Shown: positions 10,643 through 22,887, counted from the stretch's first letter. The stretch: DNA of 64,000 bases from Demequina litorisediminis (GCF_030161615.1 NZ_BSUN01000001.1:124001-188000); one strand, 5' to 3'. The notes: generated by a model not told the origin, from the letters alone. Program-made: numbers and translations.

Positions 10643-11620
10643 CTAGCGCGCCGGTGTCCAGGTCTGGGCGACTCGCGCCAGCCTGATCCACCAGCCCCCC
10701 TCGCCCGGCTCGCCCTCGTGAGCGCCCACCACCCCCGCTGCCATCAGGTCACGTCGCCCCACGTGCACCTCGGGCGCGACCACCACGCAGGGCACGGCAC
10801 GGCGCGCGGCCAGCAAGCTCGCAGCGGGCACGATGCCGTGGTCAAGGGTGCGCGGCGTCAGAATGCCGCTCACGGCCACCACGACGTCGGGCTCCACGTC
10901 GCCGGCGTGGGCTAGATCCGCCAGGCGGGCCGATGCCGGGGTGAGGTGCGCTCCCACCGCGGCAAGGCAGTACGCCAGTCCTCCCGCAGGCTCCGGTGCC
11001 GGGGGCATCGGACAGGCGGGCCGGCCCCAGCAGTGACGAACGCGCGCCCGGGTCGGTGGCCCGCGCCACCGTGCTCCACCGTTCCTCCTGGGCCTGCGCG
11101 GCCACCGCGAGGGCGGCGTCGCCCTCACGCCCGTCGCGCAGGGCGTTCGACATGCCGTGAAAGCCCACGAGGGGCCGGTCGGCACGCACCAGTACCTGGA
11201 GGTCAAGCCCCCGAAGCGCCGCGCGCATCGCGTCGACGTCGCCGCCCCAGAGCGCGGCGGCGTCCCCTGCGGGTTCGTCGTCGCCCACCGGCACCACCAC
11301 GGGTCCCGTCTGCGAGGACTTGGCGAGGGCACGCAACGCTGCGCCGAGCGCGTCGGGGTTCCAGCGGGTCTGACCCCCGGCGGGCGCCAACAGTGTGACG
11401 CCCTCGACCGCGACGGTCTCGACAAGGGCCAGCCCCGCCGCGTCCGTCACGACCCCCGCTCTCCCGCCCACGCATCGGCCGTCCGTGCGCCACCGCCACC
11501 CAACGCGCGAGCCGTCACCTCGACCGCGGGATTCACCCCGGCCCACGCCTTGGCTGCGAGCTCGGCCCCGCGGGAGGCGGGGACGCCGGGCCAGTCTTCG
11601 GTCAGGACGAGGATCCGCAT
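10643..11620 (-). CDS. Glycerate kinase family protein
   Basis: About 325 residues after correcting an insertion near 10990 (GAGCTG read as GAGCCTG) and a missing T near 11458 (GAGCTG printed as GAGCG). Features of the family are [24 protein letters not shown] and a C-terminal [10 protein letters not shown]. The family phosphorylates glycerate, but the actinobacterial members next to erpA have not, as far as I know, been shown to do so. The start at [12 protein letters not shown] is the only good one; no strong ribosome site is seen. Confidence 0.75.
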
Positions 11621-11660
11621 GGCCTCTAGTGTGCCCTGGCGACCGTGCGACAATGTGCGC

Positions 11661-12872
11661 ATGAGCACGACGTTCTCCGAGCCCACTCAGTCTCCGGCGC
11701 TCCTGCTCCTGGGCAACCGCCGCGATCCCCTGTCGGAACGCGGTGTCGACTGCCCCGGTGATCTCCCGTCAGCATCGGACCCCGATCTCATCGTGCGCGC
11801 ACGCGCGGCGAAGGCCGAGTTGGGCGACCGAGTCTTCATCCTCGGCCACCACTATCAACGCGATGAGGTCATCCAGTTCGCCGACGTCACCGGCGACTCC
11901 TTCAAACTCGCGCGCGAGGCTGCGGCGCGTCCCGAGGCCGAGTACATCGTCTTCTGTGGCGTGCACTTCATGGCCGAGTCCGCGGACATCCTCACCTCGG
12001 ACGATCAGCAGGTAATCCTGCCCGACATGGCCGCTGGTTGCTCCATGGCCGACATGGCGAACATCAACCAGGTCGAAGACGCATGGGACCAGGCTCCGTG
12101 AAGCAGGAATCGCTGACCGCACGGTGCCCGTCACCTACATGAACTCGACTGCCGCCATCAAGGCCTTCTGTGGCCGCAACTCCGGCGTGGTGTGCACCTC
12201 CTCGAACGCCGAGGTCGCGTTGCGTTGGGCGTATGACCAGGTGGGCGGTGTGGACGGTGACGGCAAGGTGCTGTTCCTGCCCGACCAGCACCTTGGCCGC
12301 AACACCGCCGTCGAAAGGCTCGGCTACAGCCTCGACGACTGCGTGCTGTACGACCCCCGCAAGCCGCTCGGCGGCAACACCCGCGAGCAGGCTCGAGGCC
12401 GCACGCATCATCCTGTGGAAGGGCCACTGCTCCGTGCACGGGCGGTTCCGCAAGGAGAATGTGGACAGCGCACGCGCGAAGGTGCCGGGCATCAACGTCA
12501 TCGTGCATCCCGAGTGCTCCAACGAGGTGGTCCGCGCCGCCGACTACGTGGGCTCCACGGAGTACATCATCAAGGCCCTTGACGCCGCAGAGCCAGGCTC
12601 AAAGTGGGTGATCGGCACCGAGCCTGAACCTGGTCCGCCGCCTTGCCAACCAGCACACCGACAAGGAAGTGCACTTCCTTGAGGACACCGTGTGCTTCTG
12701 CTCCACGATGAACCGCATCGACCTCCCGCACCTCGTGTGGGCACTCGAGTCGCTTGTGGCAGGCGATGTGCCCAACCGCATCGTCGTCGATCCCCAGACC
12801 CAGGTCGAGGCCAAGGTGGCCCTCGACCAGATGCTGGCGCTGCCCGGCATCACCGCACCCTCCAACTGGTGA
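11661..12872 (+). CDS. nadA: Quinolinate synthase A
   Basis: About 402 residues after removing three AGCT insertions (near 12092, 12390, 12623). It contains [34 protein letters not shown] and [10 protein letters not shown], covering the conserved cysteines for the 4Fe-4S cluster. It condenses iminoaspartate with dihydroxyacetone phosphate in NAD synthesis. No nadB or nadC follows; the next gene is a DUF3043 protein 31 bases downstream. Confidence 0.95.
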
Positions 12873-12903
12873 CCGCACCTCGCGGCCGCACTCCAAGGAA
12901 CTC

Positions 12904-13497
12904 ATGTCAGACAACACGCCCAGCAACGACTCGACGGTGGACCTTCCCGACGAGAACTCGACCGTCGAGTCGCCCTCCGACAAGAAGGGCCGCCCCACTC
13001 CCAAGCGCAAGGACCAGGAGGCCGCGAACCGCCGCACGCTGTTCGACGACCCCAAGGCCGCCAAGAAGGCCGACCGCGAAAAGATGCGGGTCCAGCGCGA
13101 CAAGGAGTACCAGGCGATGCGCGAGGGCGATGAGCGGAACATGCCGCTCGAGCACCGCGGTCCCGAGCGGCGCTGGCTGCGCGACTACGTGGACGCCAGG
13201 TGGTCCATGGGCGAGTTCCTGCTGCCCGTGGCAATTCTCTTCGTGATCCTGTCGCTGTTCCTGGGTCAGTTCGGCGCCCTCGGCGGACTCATGGTGCTGG
13301 TGTTCTACATCCTGGTGCTCGCCGCCGCGATCGAGACCTTCGTGATGGTGCGCCGCATGAAGAAGCGCTTCATCGAGAAGTTCGGCGCCTCGCGCATGCC
13401 GCGCGGTTGGACGTTCTACGTTATCTCGCGCGCGCTCAACATGCGTCGCTTCCGCGTGCCCCGCCCCAAGGTGGCTCGCGGCGAGTTCCCTGTCTGA
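12904..13497 (+). CDS. DUF3043 membrane protein
   Basis: The frame is intact, 197 residues. A charged, lysine-rich N-terminal half (KKGRPTPKRKDQEAANRR) is followed by two adjacent membrane helices (about 100-145) and a basic tail. This is the actinobacterial DUF3043 family, in the same neighbourhood as Rv2206 of M. tuberculosis. Function is unknown. Confidence 0.85.
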   Translation: MSDNTPSNDSTVDLPDENSTVESPSDKKGRPTPKRKDQEAANRRTLFDDPKAAKKADREKMRVQRDKEYQAMREGDERNMPLEHRGPERRWLRDYVDARWSMGEFLLPVAILFVILSLFLGQFGALGGLMVLVFYILVLAAAIETFVMVRRMKKRFIEKFGASRMPRGWTFYVISRALNMRRFRVPRPKVARGEFPV

Positions 13498-13513
13498 CGG
13501 TGAGCCTCACACG

Positions 13514-13555
13514 CAGCGGCCGTCCGGACCTCTCACGAGGAACGGGCGGCCGCTG
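13514..13555. terminator. Terminator between DUF3043 gene and poxB
   Basis: Arms CAGCGGCCG and CGGCCGCTG, separated by 24 bases, lie between two convergent stops. Confidence 0.6.
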
Positions 13556-13585
13556 CCGTGCTGTGCCATGGCAGCCTGACGTGGC

Positions 13586-15345
13586 TTAGGTGCGCGAGCG
13601 CTTGCGGCCCTTGCGGTTCGTGAGCCGGCGCCACACATTGGTGTCGGCGAGGTCGAGTAGGCTCGTCTCCCCTGCCCGACATCACTGTGCGAAGCGCCCA
13701 GAGGGCAAAGCCTCGCGCCTGCGCCGCCTCGATCGCCGGCGGCAACGACAGTTCCTCTCGCGCTGTCACCACGTCAAGGACCACCGGCCCTTCGGTGGCG
13801 AGCATCCGCACCACGGCGGCCTCCAGGTCGGCCGGGTCCTCGACCCTGATCCCGGTCAGTCCCATGGCCGTTGCCACCTCGGCGAAGTTGGGGTTGTGGA
13901 GGTCGGTCGCGAAGGTCGGCAGGCCCGCGGCCTTCATCTCCAGTTCGACGAAGTTCAGCGACGAGTTGTTGTAGACCACCACCTTGATGGGCAAGTTCGC
14001 CTGGGTCGCTGTGATCAGATCGCCGAGGAGCATGGAGAGTCCCCCGTCTCCTGCCAGCGCGATGACCTGGCGGCCTCGGTCCTCGCCTTGCCCCGAGCGC
14101 CTGCGGCATGGCGTTGGCCATGGAACCGTGGTTGAACGATCCCACCAGACGGCGTGCCTTGGTCATCTCAAGGTAGCGAGCCGCCATCACCGTCGGGCTG
14201 CCCACGTCGGCGGTGAAGATCGCATCGGATGCGGCGTGCTGCGACACCAGCCGGGTCAGATACTGCGGGTGAATGGGGGTCTTGCCGTCGTCGGTGGCGA
14301 GGTCATCCAATTCCTCGCGGGCGCGCCGATAGTGCTTGAGGGCAGCGTCGAGGTGACGGCTGTTGCGTCCCTCTGCGATGAGTGGAGTGAGGGCACGAGC
14401 GGTCGGGCGCACGTCGCCGACAAGGCCAACGTCGAGCGCGGTGCGCCTGCCGAGTTGCCCGCCGCGCAGGTCCACCTGGATCACGGTCGCGTCCTCGGGG
14501 TAGAACTGCCGGTAAGGGAAATCCGAACCGAGGATCAGCAGCACGTCTGCCTTGAGCATCGCGCGGTATCCCGAGGAGAAGCCGATGAGGCCGGTCATCC
14601 CGACGTCATACGGGTTTTCCCACTCCAGGTGCTCCTTGCCTCGCAGGGCGTGGACGATGGGCGCCTGCAGGCGCCCGGCAAGCGTCACCACCTCGTCGTG
14701 AGCACCCGCCGCCCCTGCACCGGCCAGAATTGTGACACGTTGTGAGGCGTTGAGGAGGTCGGCCACCACCCGCAGGTCCTCCTCTTGCGGAATCACCACG
14801 GGGCGTGCGGCGCGGATGGGCGCGGATGGCCTGCGGTCGGGCGCCTCTGCGTAGAAGATGTCGCCGGGCACGACCACCACGGCAACATCGGAGTGTTCGA
14901 CAGCGGCGCGCATGGCATTCTCGAGCACCCACGGCAGCTGTGAGGCGTCACTGACGAGTTCCGTGTACACCGAGCACTCCCGGAAAAGGCTCCTGCGGGT
15001 GGGTCTCCTGGAAGTAACCCGAGCCGATCTGGTCGAGCGGGATATGGGAGGCGATAGCAAGCACCGGGGTGCGGTTGCGGTGCGCGTCAAACAGCCCATT
15101 GATGAAGTGCAAGTTGCCCGGCCCACACGAGCCCACGGCAACCGCAAGACCCCGGTGATGTCCGCATCGGCGCCGGCTGCGAAGGCGGCCACCTCCTCGT
15201 GGCGCACGTGCATCCACTCCAGCCGACCGTCAGTGCGCATCGCCTCGCCGAACGCGTTCAACGAGTCCCCTGGCAGTCCCCAGACTCGGGTGACACCCGC
15301 GTCCACCAGGGTGTCGACAAACATCTGGGCTACACGGCGAGGCAT
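13586..15345 (-). CDS. poxB: Pyruvate dehydrogenase (quinone) / pyruvate oxidase
   Basis: About 586 residues when four defects are corrected: insertions near 13660 and 14989, a GAGCTT printed as GTCTT near 15150, and a two-base loss near 14090 (LGAQGEDRG expected). It is a ThDP-dependent enzyme: the N-terminal domain has GLPGDSLN, the catalytic Glu in [11 protein letters not shown] and SCGPGNLH, and the C-terminal domain has the ThDP motif [12 protein letters not shown]...NNSSLNF. It oxidises pyruvate to acetate and CO2, passing electrons to the quinone pool. Its C-terminus, [16 protein letters not shown], resembles E. coli PoxB, followed by a basic tail. A TetR gene is divergent. Confidence 0.93.
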
Positions 15346-15431
15346 GGATTTCTCCGTTCGGGTGGCGGGACGGCGACGCGGCGGCGCGGCCGGAGGGCTC
15401 GGTCAGCCCTCGCACACGTAAACTGAACAAC

Positions 15432-16069
15432 GTGTCCACTAATTCCCTTGTGCCCCCCGCGGACAGCCCCCGGCGCGGACGCCCCCGCGATGCGACGGTG
15501 CGCCAGCGCGTGCTGGCAGCGCGGTCGAGATCGCGGCAGAGGACCCGGCGCTGGCGACATTTGACCGCATCGCGGCCGCTGGGAGCGTGAGCCGCACCAC
15601 GCTGTACCGGTGGTGGCCGGGTCCTCGTGACCTCCTCCTTGAAGCTCTGATGGAGTCCACCCGCTGGTCGCTGGCGCATGACGACGGCGACGCTCGCGCC
15701 CGCATCACCGCACAGGTGGCCGACCTCGTCACGATCATGACGCACGAACCCACCGCGCGCATGGTGCGCTTCCTTGCAGGCGGTTCGGTGATGGATCAGG
15801 ACGCGCGCGACCGCTTCGAGGCGCACTGGCTCGCGCCGCGTCATGATGCCGCGGCGGCGATCCTTGGCGCCGCAATCGACGCCGGTCAGGTGCGCGCCGA
15901 TACGCCGGTCGATGTCACCATCGACCTCCTCTTCGCCGCCGTATACCGCCGCGCCTTGCTCACGTCCGCCCCGCTCGACGCGGGGTACGCCGACGCCGTG
16001 GTGGACGTGATCTGGCGCGCGATCGAGTCTCCTCAGTACCGAGAGCCGGGGCACAGCGCCCGGGGTTAG
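15432..16069 (+). CDS. TetR-family regulator
   Basis: About 212 residues from a GTG start if a missing T near 15519 is restored (GCAGCTGCG printed as GCAGCGCG). The N-terminal helix-turn-helix includes SRTTLYRWWPG; the C-terminal ligand domain is typical TetR_C. It is divergent from poxB with 86 bases between, which suggests, but does not prove, that it controls poxB. Without the correction the DNA-binding domain is cut off. Confidence 0.85.
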
Positions 16070-16078
16070 GGTGGCGGC

Positions 16079-17090
16079 ATGGTCTCCTATCGCTACCTGG
16101 GCAACTCAGGACTCAAGATCACCGAACTCGTCTACGGCAACTGGCTCACCCACGGTTCGCAGGTCGAGAACGATCAGGCCGCCGCGTGCGTCAAGGCCGC
16201 GCTCGACGTGGGCATCACGTCCTTCGACACGGCAGATGTCTACGCCAACACCGCCGCCGAGACCGTGCTGGGCGAGATCCTGGCGGGTGAACGGCGCGAA
16301 AGCCTCGAGCTCTTCACCAAGGTGTACTGGCCCACGGGCCCCAAGGGCGCCAACGACATGGGGCTCTCGCGCAAGCACATCCTGGAGTCGATCGACGGCT
16401 CATTGCGCCGCCTCCAAACCGACTACGTCGACGTCTACCAGGCACATCGCTACGACCACGACACTCCGCTGGAAGAAACGATGGTGGCGTTCGCGGACGT
16501 GGTGAGGGCGGGCAAGGCTCACTACATCGGCGTCAGCGAGTGGACCGCAGACCAGATTCGCGCCGGTGCGGCGCTCGCCAAGGAGCCTGCATATCCACTC
16601 ATCTCCTCGCAGCCCCAGTACTCCATGCTCTGGCGCGTCATCGAGGGCGAGGTCATCCCGGCGTCCGAGGAGTGCGGCCTCGGTCAGATCGTGTGGTCTC
16701 CCGTCGCTCAAGGCGTCCTGACCGGCAAGTACCGCCCGGGTGAGGCGCCTCCCGCCGGCTCGCGCGCCACGGACGACAAGGGCGGCGCGTCGATGATTCA
16801 GCGGTTCATGAATGACGACGTGCTGACGCGCGTCCAGGCGCTCGCCCCCATCGCCGATGCGCTTGGCCTGTCGATGGCGCAGGCTCGCCCTCGCGTGGGT
16901 GCTGCAGAACTCGAACGTCTCCGCGGCGATCATCGGTGCGTCCCGGCCCGAGCAGGTTTACGAGAACGCGAAGGCGTCGGGCGTCACGATCCCTGCCGAC
17001 GCGATGGCGCGGATCGACGAGGCACTCGGAGACATCGTGGAACGCGATCCCGGCAAGACGGTCGAGACGAACCCCAAGCCCGGCCGGTAA
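16079..17090 (+). CDS. Aldo/keto reductase (Kv-beta / YghZ-like)
   Basis: About 336 residues after removing one insertion near 16882 (CAGCTC read as CAGGCTC). The TIM-barrel family signs are FDTADVYAN (catalytic Asp and Tyr), FTKVYW (Lys), VYQAHRYD (His) and, near the end, IIGASRPEQV for NADP binding. The substrate is unknown. It starts 10 bases after the TetR stop, so the two may be co-transcribed. Confidence 0.88.
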
Positions 17091-17095
17091 CACGA

Positions 17096-17131
17096 CGAGG
17101 GCCCCGCGACCAACCCGTCGCGGGGCCCTCG
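17096..17131 (+). terminator. Terminator after aldo/keto reductase
   Basis: A 15-base perfect stem: CGAGGGCCCCGCGAC with GTCGCGGGGCCCTCG around a six-base loop, five bases after the stop. Confidence 0.85.
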
Positions 17132-17308
17132 TGTGTCAAAGGAGAAAACAACGTCCGCCTTGGAGAGGCGCACATCAAGGGAACGTGCGGTATCTGCGAG
17201 AAGTTCCCGGTTCTCGACCACTGGTCCAGATCACGAATCCGCAAAAAGGCCTCGGGACGGCTTGCCCCACTCACCGTCGCCACATAGTCTCATCTGCATA
17301 CGTCAGTT

Positions 17309-17322
17309 TCGAAGCGTTTCGA
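17309..17322. promoter_or_regulatory. LacI-type operator upstream of the LacI regulator gene
   Basis: TCGAAGCGTTTCGA is a near-perfect palindrome with a central CG, the form of LacI-family sites. It lies 30 bases before the regulator ATG and recurs in perfect form at 18422 before the alpha-xylosidase gene, which points to autoregulation. Confidence 0.7.
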
Positions 17323-17352
17323 GACTGCCTCACCGATGACGACGGAGTCCAC

Positions 17353-18379
17353 ATGGCCACGATTCAGGATGTTGCCCGCGAGGCTGGCGTGAGCATCTCG
17401 ACCGTGTCCTACGCGTTGTCAGGCAAGCGTTCCATCAAGCCCGACACGCGCGACCGGGTGCTCGCCGCCGCCAAGGAGCCTCGGCTACCTCCCCAACGCG
17501 TCGGCCAGGATGCTCGCCGCGAATCGCTCTCAGATCTTCGCCGTGACCGCTCCCCTTCACCCCGACACGGACCACAGCGCGCACATGGTGTTCGCCATGG
17601 AGGTCACCAAGGCAGCGCGCGCTCACCACTACGACACCTTGCTCCTGGTCGACAACGACGCCTCTGAGGGGATGCGCCGCTCCTCGGCGACGTCGCTTGC
17701 CGACGGCATCGTGGTGCTCGACGTGGACGCCCACGACGATCGCGCTGATCTGGCGCGCTCCATCAGCACCCCCACGGTGTTCATCGGCATCCCCGCCGAC
17801 ACCACGGGACTCGTCTGCGTTGACCTCGACTTCGCGGAGGCGGCGCGTGCCGCCGTGGACGCGCTCGTCGCGGCCGGCCGCCGGAACATCGGCCTCATCT
17901 CGCACCCGAAGATCACCATGCGCCGCGAATCCAACTTCGCCCTGCGTTTTCATGACAGTTTCGTGGCCCACGCCAACGCGCTCGCCCTGGACGCGCCTGT
18001 CGCCTTCCCGGTAGCCGATCGTGCACATGAGGCGATCACCGCCCTGCTCGAGGAGTCACCCCACCTCGACGGCCTGGTGCTCAACACCACGGCAGAGGTT
18101 GCCGCCTCAGTCTCCGCGGCCCTGGCGGAAAACGGCAGGTCTGTCCCCTCCGACGTGTCCGTCATCGCCGCGGGCGTGACCTTCTCGACCGAGCGGATGG
18201 CCGTGCCCTTCGACACGATTCCGCTTGACCCGCAGGCTTCGTGCACCGTTGCGGTCGATCTGCTGGCATCCATGGTTGACGAGGGAACGACGCCTCCCGA
18301 GGTGACGCTCCTTCCTCCCACGTACATCAGCCGCGGTTCCGTCACTCCCAGCGACACGACCGCCACGGCGCAGGCGTAG
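17353..18379 (+). CDS. LacI-family regulator of the alpha-xylosidase gene
   Basis: About 341 residues after removing one insertion near 17479 (GAGCTC read as GAGCCTC). The N-terminal helix-turn-helix ATIQDVAREAGVSISTVSYAL and hinge are followed by a periplasmic-binding-type sensor domain. Matching palindromes lie in front of this gene and of the GH31 gene that follows, so it probably represses both and responds to a sugar released from xyloglucan or isoprimeverose-like substrates (inference). Confidence 0.88.
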
Positions 18380-18421
18380 GCCTTTCACCGATCACCATGT
18401 CCATCTCTGTGACCCCCATTT

Positions 18422-18435
18422 TCGAAGCGCTTCGA
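18422..18435. promoter_or_regulatory. LacI-type operator before the alpha-xylosidase gene
   Basis: TCGAAGCGCTTCGA is a perfect 14-base palindrome, 78 bases before the GH31 start codon. It differs by one base from the site at 17309. Confidence 0.75.
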
Positions 18436-18512
18436 GACGGCGACGGTGCCGCCTCAAAGCCCCCACTCGCCGTGTTCGAGCGCGGCACTCATCCCTCAGG
18501 AGTACTCACCCC

Positions 18513-20790
18513 ATGAAGTTCACCGACGGTTTCTGGTTGCGTCGCCACGGCGTCGAGGCGCTCTACGCCCACGAGGCCTATCGCATCACATCTCGGGACG
18601 GTGGCCTCCACGTTGTCGCTCCCACGCGCGAGATCGTGGCCCGCGGAAACGTCCTCAACCTGCCCGTGCTCGAGGTGACCGTCACGCCCGTCGACGAAGG
18701 CGTCATCCGCGTGCGCATCGACCACCACACCGGTGGACGTCCCTCCCCCGGTTTCGCGCTGAATCCCAGCGCTGGCGACGTCGGATCCGTCACGGTCACC
18801 GAGGACGGCGGCACGGTCACTGCGGGCCGCCTCAGCGCCGTCGTGTCGCAGGGTGCACCGTGGGATCTCTCCTTCTACGACGGCGATACTCGCCTCACCG
18901 GCTCCGGCGCCAAGGGCCCCGGCCACATGATCCTCGAGCCTGGAGCGGCCGTCGCCGCCGAGCCAGCCGGACCCACCGGCGTGGCACTCGACGGGCGTGC
19001 CCCGGCCCGTACGTACACGCATGAGCAGGCGGAACTTGGAGTCGGCGAACTCGTCTACGGGCTCGGCGAGAGGTTCGGCCCCCTCGTGAAGAATGGCCAG
19101 AGCATCGACATCTGGAACTCGGACGGCGGCACCTCGTCCGAGCAGTCCTACAAGAACATCCCGTTCTATCTGACCAACCGGGGCTACGGCGTCCTGGTCA
19201 ATCACCCGGAACACGTGTCGTTTGAGGTGGGCTCCGAGGCCGTCGAGCGTGTGCAGTTCTCCGTGCCCGGCCAGTCGCTCGAATACCTGGTGATCGCCGG
19301 CCCCACGCCCAAGGAAGTCATCGACCGCTACACGCGCCTCACGGGCAGGCCAGCCTGCTGTCCCGGCGTGGTCGTATGGGCTGTGGCTGTCGACCTCCTT
19401 CACCACCGACTACGACGAGGCCACCGTGACGTCCTTCGTCGACGGCATGCGTGAGCGTGACATCCCCTTGAGCGTCTTCCACTTCGACTGCTTCTGGATG
19501 CGCGAATTCGAGTGGACCAACCTCACCTGGGACGAGCGCACGTTCCCGGACCCCGAGGGCATGCTGCAGCGGCTCCACAGCAAGGACCTCAAACTCTCGG
19601 CGTGGATCAACCCCTACATCGCGCAGCGGTCCGCGCTGTTCGCCGAGGGCCGCGACCGTGGGTACTTTGTGCGCAACCCCGACGGGTCCGTGTGGCAATG
19701 CGACCTGTGGGTGGCAGGCATGGCGCTCGTGGACTTCACGAACCCGGACGCGCGCGCGTGGTTCCAGGAGCACCTGCGGGTCCTCCTGCGCCAGGGCATC
19801 GATGCCCTCAAGACCGACTTTGGCGAACGCATCCCGACCGAGGTCACGTATCACGATGGCTCGGATCCGCTCGTGATGCACAACCTCTACACCCAGGCTC
19901 TACAACGACGCCGTTTTCGAGGTGCTGAGGGACGAGCGCGGCGACGGCGAGGCCGTGCTGTTCGCGCGCTCTGCCACCGCGGGTGGACAGCAGTTCCCGG
20001 TGCACTGGGGCGGCGACAACACGTCCACCTACGTCTCGATGGCGGAGACGCTGCGGGGCGGGCTGTCCCTCGCCGCTTCGGGTTTCGGCTATTGGAGTCA
20101 CGACATCGGAGGCTTCGAGGGCACTCCCGACCCCGAGGTGTTCAAGAGGTGGGTGGCATTCGGCCTGCTGTCGAGCCATTCGCGCCTCCATGGTTCCGAC
20201 TCTTACCGCGTGCCGTGGGCCTTCGACGACGAGGCCGTCGCCATCACCCGTCGGTTCGCGCAACTCAAGAACTCGCTCATGCCGTACCTCCTCACGGCTG
20301 GGGCCGATGCCGCCGCCACCGGCGTCTCCGTCGCCAGGCCGATGCTGTTCGAGTTCCCGTACGACGCCGGTGTGACGTACCTCGACCGCCAGTACATGCT
20401 CGGCGAGGATCTCCTGGTCGCTCCCGTGATGAGCGCGGGGGCGACGTCGATGTCTACCTGCCGGAGGGCATGTGGACATCGCTGATCACCCACGAGCGGG
20501 TTGAGGGCGGACGCTGGGTGCGGGAGCGCCACGCCTTCGATTCCCTACCTCTGTATGTACGGCCGGGGGCGATCATCCCCCGTGGAGCACGCACGGATCG
20601 CCCGGACTACAACTACCTCGATGGTCTCGTGCTCGACGTGTACCCCGATGCTGACGAGATCGACGGCACCGTGGACGTGGTGTGCCCCGACGGCACACGG
20701 GTGACGTACCAGGTGACGGGACGGGGAGGCTCCGCAACCGCATCGGCCGATGGCACTGCTCCCGCGCCGTCGGTGCGCGTGAACCGGTAG
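18513..20790 (+). CDS. yicI: Alpha-xylosidase, glycoside hydrolase family 31 (YicI-like)
   Basis: About 758 residues after correcting AGCT insertions near 19354 and 19895 and one missing G in a G run near 20438. Family 31 catalytic elements are seen: the nucleophile in LKTDFGERIP (as in YicI) and the acid/base region HWGGDNTSTYVSMAE. YicI-type enzymes remove alpha-1,6-xylose from isoprimeverose units. No signal peptide is present, so it acts in the cytoplasm. No sugar transporter lies beside it. Confidence 0.9.
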
Positions 20791-20802
20791 GCTCCACCCG
20801 GC

Positions 20803-21709
20803 TCAGGGCGCGCCGACGCCCAGTGCCGTGGCGAGGTCAAGGAACCTCGCCGCGGCGGGCGAGAGCGCGCGGGAGCCGTCCCATACCGCGGTCAGCGGCC
20901 GGGAGAACTGAGGCGCATCGACCGGCACACGCACCAGGCTTCCGGACACGAGATCCTCGCGCACGGCCAGGCTCTGAGACGGCGGCCGCACCCGCTCCGG
21001 ACATCACCACTGCGCGGATCGCGGCTGTCGTGGACAACTCGGCTGCGGGTGGTGTGAGCGTGTGTCCGGCATCGGCGAGGCCCCTTTCCAGGGTGACGCG
21101 AGTGCCAGAGCCCTCCTCCCGCATGATGAGCGAGGTGCGGGCCACCTCGGCCGCCGCTACGGCGGTGCGGCGTGCCCATGGGTGATCGGGCGCGACGACT
21201 AGCACCACCTCATCGACGCCGATGCGCCTGCTGGCGAGCCGTCGTGGCACGTCGGGGGTCTCGATGAAACCCACCTCGGCCTCACGCTCACGCACGCGGG
21301 AGATGACCGTGGCGGAGTTGACGGCCGCCAGTTCGAGCCGCGTGTGGATGCCCCTTGCCCTTCCCGCGACCAGCCACCGGGGCATCAGCAGTTCGGCGAT
21401 GGTCAGCGACGCCGCGACGCTCAGTTGGGCGTCCCTGTCCTCGCGCAGGGCGGCTGCCGCGGCGGTGAGGGCCTCGACCTGATCAACCACGCCCGTCGCC
21501 CAGTCGGCGATGAGGCGCCCGTGCGCGGTGAGGCGAGATCCGCGCGCACTGCGTGCCAACAGCGAGAGGCCGAGCCGGCGTTCGAGCGTGCGCATGCGCT
21601 GGGAGACGGCCTGCTGGCTGACACCCAACTCCTCTGCGGCTGCGGTCAGCGACCCGTGGCGCTGCACAGCCAGCAGCATGCGCAGTTCCTCCAGGGACGG
21701 CTCGGCCAT
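20803..21709 (-). CDS. LysR-family regulator
   Basis: About 301 residues after removing one insertion near 20970 (GAGCTG read as GAGCCTG). The N-terminal helix-turn-helix spans LTAAAEELGVSQQAVSQRMR, and a LysR substrate domain follows. The start MAEPSLEELR is preferred over one four codons upstream because GGGAGGTG lies six bases before it. It is divergent from a TDT-family exporter, the usual arrangement for this pair, so that gene is the likely target. Confidence 0.88.
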
Positions 21710-21782
21710 CACACCTCCCACAACTATTGCTTGTGGATACCTCGCGAGGTCACTCTACCGGCGGCAGGGTGAAGCCGGAACG

Positions 21783-22887
21783 ATGGGCGGTATGGCACCC
21801 CTGTCCTCGACCCCGCAATGGTTCACACCGGTCATGGGCACCGCCATCCTCGCCACGGCATGCGCAGCGGTGCCGCTCGACTCGAGGATCCTCGACCTCG
21901 TCGGCGCGACCGCATGGGGACTCGCGGTGACGTTGCTCGCCGCAGCCGCCATCCATGCGGCCGTCGCCTACCGCCGCGACCCCGGCCTCTTGTCCCGCGA
22001 GCCTGGCCGATCCGCGCATCGCGCCGTTCTTCGGTGCGCCGCCCATGGCGATCCTCGCGGTGGGGTCCGCGACCTTCACCGCGGCGCCCGGCCTGGCGCA
22101 GACCTCGGTTGCCACCGCCATCGACCTGAGCCTGTGGCTCGTCGGGACGGTCCTCGGGCTCGTGGTTGCGGTCACGATTCCCGCGCGCCAGTTCACGTCG
22201 CATCGGGTGGGCGTCGCCGACGCCTCGCCTACGTGGCTGCTGCCGGTCGTCACTCCCATGGTCTCCGCGGCCACGGGCGCATCCTTGGTGGACCGCGTGT
22301 CCGTTGACGTGGTGGCTCACGGCCTGGCCTGGGCGTGCCTCGCCATGGCGGGCGCCGCGGGGTTCGCCGCCGCCCTGACCACCGGCGCACTGTGGTGGAG
22401 GCTTGCCCACCATCAGCACGATGACGCGACCACCGCGCCGGCGCTCTGGATGGTGCTGGGTCCGCTCGGCCAATCCGTGACCGCGGCGGCCATGCTCGCG
22501 CTCCACGCCCCGCAGGCGCTTCCGTCACTCGCGGGCATCCTCTCCCCCGTGGCGATCCTCATCGGCGTCCCGACGCTCGGGTTTGCGGTGCTGTGGCTGT
22601 GCATCTGCGCGGCGGTGACGAGGCGCGTGAGCCACGGCCCCCTCCCCTATGCCATGTCGTGGTGGGCATTCACCTTCCCCGTCGGCACCCTCGTCACCGG
22701 CGCCTCAGGGGTCGCGGCCCTCACGGGCTCCCGGGCGCTCGGAGCGCTCGCCGTGGCCTTCCTCGCGCTGTTGCTCGCTGGGTGGGCGACCAGTGCCTGG
22801 GGCACAGTACGGGCGATGCTCGCGCGACGGTCCAACGAGCCCGCCCTCGCGTCGCCTACCGAGCGGGCCGCCACGTACGCGATCTAG
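21783..22887 (+). CDS. TDT (SLAC1/tellurite-resistance) family transporter
   Basis: About 367 residues after removing one insertion near 22002 (GAGCTG read as GAGCCTG). Ten hydrophobic helices are visible. WFTPVMGTAILATA at the start and the spacing of helices match the TDT family (TehA, Mae1, SLAC1), which move anions such as dicarboxylates, sulfite or chloride. The substrate is not predictable. The LysR gene is divergent. The ATG at 21783 or the one nine bases later could be used. Confidence 0.82.
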
